This document shows positions 60,406 to 64,000 of a DNA stretch of 64,000 bases, piece after piece (position 1 is the stretch's first letter; each line of letters begins with the position of its first letter). Both the position numbers and the translations under genes were made by a program. The notes below the pieces were generated by a model. The model searched no databases. It was not told the origin of the DNA and saw nothing but the letters and a program-made list of their open reading frames with translations. The DNA comes from Streptomyces sp. NBC_00663 (lineage in GTDB: Bacteria > Actinomycetota > Actinomycetes > Streptomycetales > Streptomycetaceae), in the NCBI RefSeq assembly GCF_036226885.1, contig NZ_CP109027.1:9672001-9736000 (forward strand), read 5' to 3'.

Positions 60406-61272
60406 CGGCGCCTGGATCGCACTGGCGCGGCATGGGTGGTTGTCCGATGGGCTCGGTGCTGTTCGTGCTCGGTTCGTCAGCTGCCTCGGTGGCGGTAGTC
60501 GCGGCTCCCGCCCATGAGTTCGACCACGCGGTCGGCGGATGTGACGAGGTGGTGCGCTGTCTGGAGCGGGGAGCTGGATTCCCCTGGTGCGTGAGACACA
60601 GTGGATGCGCTGCCGGGGAGGCAGCAGGCTGAAGTCCAGGTGCGCAACCTGTCTCTCTCGGTTATGTGCCACGGCGCGATCATCCACAGGGCATCATGGT
60701 CGGGGGCTGACTCGGCGGGGCAGCCGGTCAGTATCAGGTGCTTGCGGTCCGTGCTCCTGTTGTCGCGGTCATCTTCAACGGTCACCTCGCCGAGCACCTG
60801 GTGAATCGGTGATGAGGGTCGCTGTGGCGTTAACAGGGTTGTCAGACCGCCGAGATCACAGGCCCCCGCCGTAGGTCAGCACAACGAGTAACACCCTGTC
60901 CTCCAACGACAGTGATCAGAGCCGCCCCGGGCGAGACACACCCGCCTCCTCTCGACGCAGCGCCCCGACCAACGCACCGAAGGATCGAGGGGACAGTCCG
61001 GGACAGTCCCGTCCACCTCCGGCGGGATGATGGTGGAGGGTGGCGGCTTACTTCGGACGCACGTGCTCGGGCAGCTCGGACGATGGCCGCATCCGCACCA
61101 CCACCCCGATCTCTCCCCGCTATGCGCCATGTTCGTAAGCCGAAGCTCGGTAGGTGTGTGCTGGCTCGCTCGGGCTGGTGCGGCTGTTCCGCATCACCGA
61201 ACGGACCGGCATGCGCTGTATCACCGCCGCCGTCCGAACGAGCCGCCAGGCTGCCCGGGGAGTCCGCCTGCT
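60406..61272. other. degraded region, no supportable gene
   Basis: Over 850 bp with open frames on both strands but no recognisable domain or ribosome-binding site. It presumably contains further transposon debris. Confidence 0.4.
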
Positions 61273-62259
61273 TCAGCCCTGGAGGGTGGCGAGCCAGTCG
61301 GTCAGCAGGCGGTTGACCTCGTCGGGGTGTTCCTGCTGGATCCAGTGGCCGCAGGCGTCCAGGAGGTGGGAGGCGGACAGGGCGGGCAGGGTGGTGGGGT
61401 AGGCGTCGATGGCGTCGGACATCCAGGTGGTGGAGGCGTCCAGGGTGCCGCCGATGAACAGGGACGGCTGTTTGATCGGGGCTCCTTGATGCGGGGCGAG
61501 ATCTTCCCAGTCGCGGTCCATGTTGCGGTAGCGGTTGAGTGCGCCGGTGATCCCTGTGCGCTCGAACTCCCCGGCGTAGACATCGAGGTCGTCCTCGCTC
61601 AGCCAGGCCGGGAGAGCCCCCGTGGGGAAGCGGTCGCGCAGCTGTCCGCCGCGGGCGACGAAGTGCGGGTCGGGCTCGCTCTGGGCGGGCATGGTGTCGG
61701 CGGACAGGGCCGCGTAGAAGCCCGCGAGCCAGCCCCGGACGTCGGGCTCGATCTCCGCCTCGGCGCGGCCGGGTTCCTGGAAGTAGGAGACGTAGAAGTC
61801 CTGCTCGGGGCCGCCGATCCGGCTGAAGAGGTCGGTGGGGCGGGGACCGCCGGGCGGCGCGTAGGGGACGCTCAGCAGGCCGACGGCGCGGACGATCTCC
61901 GGGTGGAGGAGGGCCGAGGCGGAGGCGATGTTGGAGCCCCAGTCGTGGCCGACGATCACCGCGCTGTCCTCGCCGAGGGCGCGCACGACGGCGACGTTGT
62001 CTTCCACCAGGTCGAGCATTCGGTAGGCGTCGGTGGCGGCGGGCTTGGAGGAGCGGCCGTAGCCGCGCACGTCCAACGCCACTGCCCGGTACCCGGCCGC
62101 GGCGAGGGCCGGGAGTTGGCGGCGCCAGGAGTACCAGGATTCGGGGAAGCCGTGGACGAGGAGGACCAGCGGACCGGTGCCCTGCTCGACCAGGTGCAGG
62201 CGTCCGGCCGGGGCCTCGACGGTGCGGTGGCGGAGCGTGGCGGTCGGCTCGGGTCGCAT
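61273..62259 (-). CDS. epoxide hydrolase-like alpha/beta hydrolase
   Basis: 328 residues. HGFPESW (36-42) supplies the oxyanion hole, the nucleophile is the Asp of GHDWGSN (D106), and the catalytic His is in GHWIQQEHPDEV near the C terminus. An Asp nucleophile with this motif set indicates an epoxide hydrolase or haloalkane dehalogenase-like enzyme; HGFPESW favours epoxide hydrolase. GAGGAACC precedes the ATG. Divergent from an XRE-cupin regulator with a perfect palindrome between. Confidence 0.9.
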   Translation of the reverse strand: MRPEPTATLRHRTVEAPAGRLHLVEQGTGPLVLLVHGFPESWYSWRRQLPALAAAGYRAVALDVRGYGRSSKPAATDAYRMLDLVEDNVAVVRALGEDSAVIVGHDWGSNIASASALLHPEIVRAVGLLSVPYAPPGGPRPTDLFSRIGGPEQDFYVSYFQEPGRAEAEIEPDVRGWLAGFYAALSADTMPAQSEPDPHFVARGGQLRDRFPTGALPAWLSEDDLDVYAGEFERTGITGALNRYRNMDRDWEDLAPHQGAPIKQPSLFIGGTLDASTTWMSDAIDAYPTTLPALSASHLLDACGHWIQQEHPDEVNRLLTDWLATLQG

Positions 62260-62334
62260 GGGGTTCCTCCTGGGTTCGCAGGCAGAGGCGGCTACCCATC
62301 GATCATGCGGCGCGACGCCCGCCCCACGCGATCA

Positions 62335-62355
62335 GGTTTGCCATGCTGGCAAACC
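62335..62355. promoter_or_regulatory. operator between epoxide hydrolase and XRE-cupin genes
   Basis: GGTTTGCC-atgct-GGCAAACC, perfect 8-bp arms with a 5-nt spacer. An ATG inside the spacer (62343) opens the regulator frame but is unlikely to be the start for that reason. Confidence 0.7.
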
Positions 62356-62405
62356 CGCAGGAAGGATGGTGGGCGGAAGCGGCGCGGTCGAAAGGAACGG
62401 TCACG

Positions 62406-63032
62406 GTGGCAGTCGACGAGGTGGACGGCACGTTGGCGGCAATGGGCGCCAGGCTGCGAGCCGCGCGCGAGCAGCACGGCGCCACGCTCGTCGGTGTCAG
62501 CTGTGCGACCGGCATTTCACCGAGCACGTTGTCGCGGATCGAGACCGGCCGGCGCAAGCCCACCCTGGAGGTGCTGCTGCGGCTGGCGAAGGACTACGGC
62601 GTCTCTCTGGACGAGCTGTGCGGCACCGCACCTGCCCCGGCGGCCGAACCCCGCACGCCGCCACGCGGCTTCGGCGACGACAAGGCGGTGTTGCCACTGA
62701 CCCAGTACGTCGGCGGCCTGCACGCCCACAAGCACGTGCTGCCCGCCGTCGTCGAGCCGCCTGGGCGGCCCCGGCAGGTGTCCCACGAGGGCTACGAGTG
62801 GCTGTGCGTCCTGTACGGGCGGCTGTGGCTCGCACTCGGCAACCAGGACCTCGTCCTGACCGCCGGGGACGTCGCCGAGTTCGACACCCGCACCCCCCAC
62901 GGAGTCGCAAACGCCGGGTCCACCGGACCGGTCGAATATCTGATCATGTTCGGGCCCCAAGGAGAACGGCTACGGCTGCGCACCCCTCAAGCCGCTGGTC
63001 GCGGGACCGGTGGCAGAAGGGCTGGTCAATAA
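62406..63032 (+). CDS. XRE-family regulator with C-terminal cupin domain
   Basis: 208 residues from GTG at 62406 (AAAGGA 9-10 nt ahead); the ATG at 62343 lies in the operator. The HTH is LRAAREQHGATLVGVSCATG then ISPSTLSRIETGRRKP, and residues about 85-185 form a cupin (HEGYEWLCVLYGRLWLALG, GDVAEFDTRTPHGVANAG). Such proteins (SutR/ClgR-unrelated, PuuR-type layout) sense small metabolites through the cupin. It probably controls itself and the divergent epoxide hydrolase. Confidence 0.88.
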   Translation: MAVDEVDGTLAAMGARLRAAREQHGATLVGVSCATGISPSTLSRIETGRRKPTLEVLLRLAKDYGVSLDELCGTAPAPAAEPRTPPRGFGDDKAVLPLTQYVGGLHAHKHVLPAVVEPPGRPRQVSHEGYEWLCVLYGRLWLALGNQDLVLTAGDVAEFDTRTPHGVANAGSTGPVEYLIMFGPQGERLRLRTPQAAGRGTGGRRAGQ

Positions 63033-63189
63033 GCAGGTGTGACAAGCCGCGCGCCTCGTCGGCGACAACCCACTGCTTCGGGCGGCCTCATTCGCATGCG
63101 CCACGTCATCCGGCTCTACCGGTGACAACTACCGTGCTTCGGCTCGTTTCGGCGGGCGGTCGTACGGCGCTCTGGCGGCTGACCGCTCC

Positions 63190-63370
63190 GAATCCGCACC
63201 ACGAACGGCCGTCGCCGGACACGTCACCCGGCGATGTCAGCAGGTCGTACTGATTCCAGTCCTTGCCGAGCGAAGTGTGCGGGGTGCTCGTGAGGAAGGC
63301 CTGTCCACGCATGGTCCGGTAGATCCGCAGTCCGCCGCCGCGGGTCCCGGGCGGGTGAATGCCAGATGCT
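63190..63370 (-). pseudogene. FG-GAP/VCBS repeat protein fragment
   Basis: The minus strand reads GGLRIYRTMRGQAFLTS and DWNQYDLLTSPGDVSGDGRS, a typical actinobacterial FG-GAP repeat (W-x-YD-x-x-x-SPGDVxGDG). Only about one and a half repeats remain, without signal peptide. Confidence 0.6.
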
Positions 63371-63373
63371 GTC

Positions 63374-64000
63374 TCAGCTGATCTGGTCCGGCCGGCGTGC
63401 GAAGAGGACCGCACCTGGAACGCCCTCATCGGGGTCGATCAGTATGTGGGCCTCGACGGTGAACCCGGCATCGCGTAGCCAGGCCGCCACTTGGCCAGGC
63501 TTGCGGCGGTGAACGTGGACGTTCATCGGGTGGCCGCCGTAGCCCTGCGTCTTCAGCGTCGATTCGTCGCCGACGTGGAAGCCGAGCAGCAGTGGTCCGC
63601 CGGGACGCAACACGCGCCGGAACTGGCCGAAGACCGTGGGCACTGCTTCGTCGGGGACGTGAATCAACGACCAAAATGCGAGCAGGCCGACGACTGAAGC
63701 ATCACCGAGGTCGAGGTCGGTCATCGAGCCCACCTCGAACCGCAGGCTGGGATGGTCACGCCGAGCCACGTCGATCATCACGGGCGAAAGGTCGATGCCG
63801 AAAGCGTCCACGCCCAGCTCATGCAGGTGAGCGGTGACGTGTCCGGGTCCACAGCCGACGTCGGCCACCGGCCCACCGTCGGCTGCGTGCACCAAGTCGG
63901 CGAACAGCGCCAGAGCCGCCCGGAGATACGGCGCCCCGGTCAGAGCTCCGCGTAGTTGGTCGGCATAGCTGACCGCGACCGTGTCGTAGGAGGTCCGGGT
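63374..64000 (-). CDS. class I SAM-dependent methyltransferase, 5' end outside window
   Basis: The open frame continues past the right edge, reading SYDTVAVSYADQLRGALTG before motif I VADVGCGPGHV; the GTG at 63895 is therefore internal. Further motifs are FGIDLSPVMIDVARR, EVGSMTDLDLGDASVVG and LRPGGPLLLGFH. About 209 residues are visible. The substrate is not evident. The stop is 4 bp from the FG-GAP fragment. Confidence 0.85.
   Translation of the reverse strand, partial: TRTSYDTVAVSYADQLRGALTGAPYLRAALALFADLVHAADGGPVADVGCGPGHVTAHLHELGVDAFGIDLSPVMIDVARRDHPSLRFEVGSMTDLDLGDASVVGLLAFWSLIHVPDEAVPTVFGQFRRVLRPGGPLLLGFHVGDESTLKTQGYGGHPMNVHVHRRKPGQVAAWLRDAGFTVEAHILIDPDEGVPGAVLFARRPDQIS

Overview
The window reads as chromosomal DNA of a high-GC actinomycete, most likely Streptomyces or a close relative. 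Coding regions are very GC-rich, GTG and TTG starts are common, and nearly every family recognised (IclR, TetR, HxlR, LacI and ArsR regulators, MMPL pumps, SDR and Rieske enzymes, a GT39-two-component block) is typical of that group. The density of broken genes, insertion-sequence remnants and small regulator-enzyme islands points to an accessory or arm region rather than the core.

Layout. 0.4-4.5 kb: minus-strand aromatic-degradation operon (VOC dioxygenase-like protein, FAD hydroxylase, fumarylacetoacetate-hydrolase-family protein, IclR regulator). 4.8-8 kb: ABC and regulator remnants, then an MMPL exporter with an extra C-terminal domain. 8-11.5 kb: broken IclR gene, MFS transporter, small membrane protein. 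11.7-19.1 kb: minus-strand oxygenase operon (two Rieske oxygenases, a small unknown protein, an M24-fold protein, an aldehyde dehydrogenase) divergent from a carotenoid/stilbene-cleaving oxygenase. 19.5-26.1 kb: small conserved protein, then GT2-GtrA, GT39 and a two-component system. 26.2-29.8 kb: sodium:solute symporter pair divergent from an FrsA-like hydrolase. 29.9-39.8 kb: IS5 remnant, inverted-repeat element, ArsR plus aldehyde dehydrogenase, TetR/MBL/MFS/FAH island, then a tRNA-Arg 3' fragment abutting an ISL3 remnant. 39.8-49.8 kb: OYE reductase, remnants, MMPL/TetR pair, sugar isomerase/LacI pair, SDR. 49.9-58 kb: frameshifted hydrolase, HxlR-controlled iron-sulfur reductase operon, TetR/hydrolase/VOC island. 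58.2-64 kb: decayed TnpB element beside a DoxX remnant, epoxide hydrolase/XRE-cupin pair, and a methyltransferase cut by the window end.

The main thread is regulatory. A paired palindrome, GTCCT-N7-AGGAC repeated at 21 bp, lies before the dioxygenase/hydroxylase operon, both arms of the Rieske/carotenoid-oxygenase divergence and the symporter/hydrolase divergence; a single copy precedes the MFS gene. This ties about 28 kb of separately transcribed genes into one probable catabolic regulon: uptake by the symporter or MFS, side-chain or double-bond cleavage, aldehyde oxidation, ring hydroxylation, ring opening and hydrolysis, with the IclR protein as the likely regulator. The second notable unit is the HxlR-linked operon of a 4Fe-4S/SCP2 fusion protein, a VanB-type reductase and a DUF1330-like protein. 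A third link is an almost identical operator-promoter before the ArsR-neighbouring aldehyde dehydrogenase and the OYE reductase 8 kb away. All functions are inferred from sequence; no homology search could be run.
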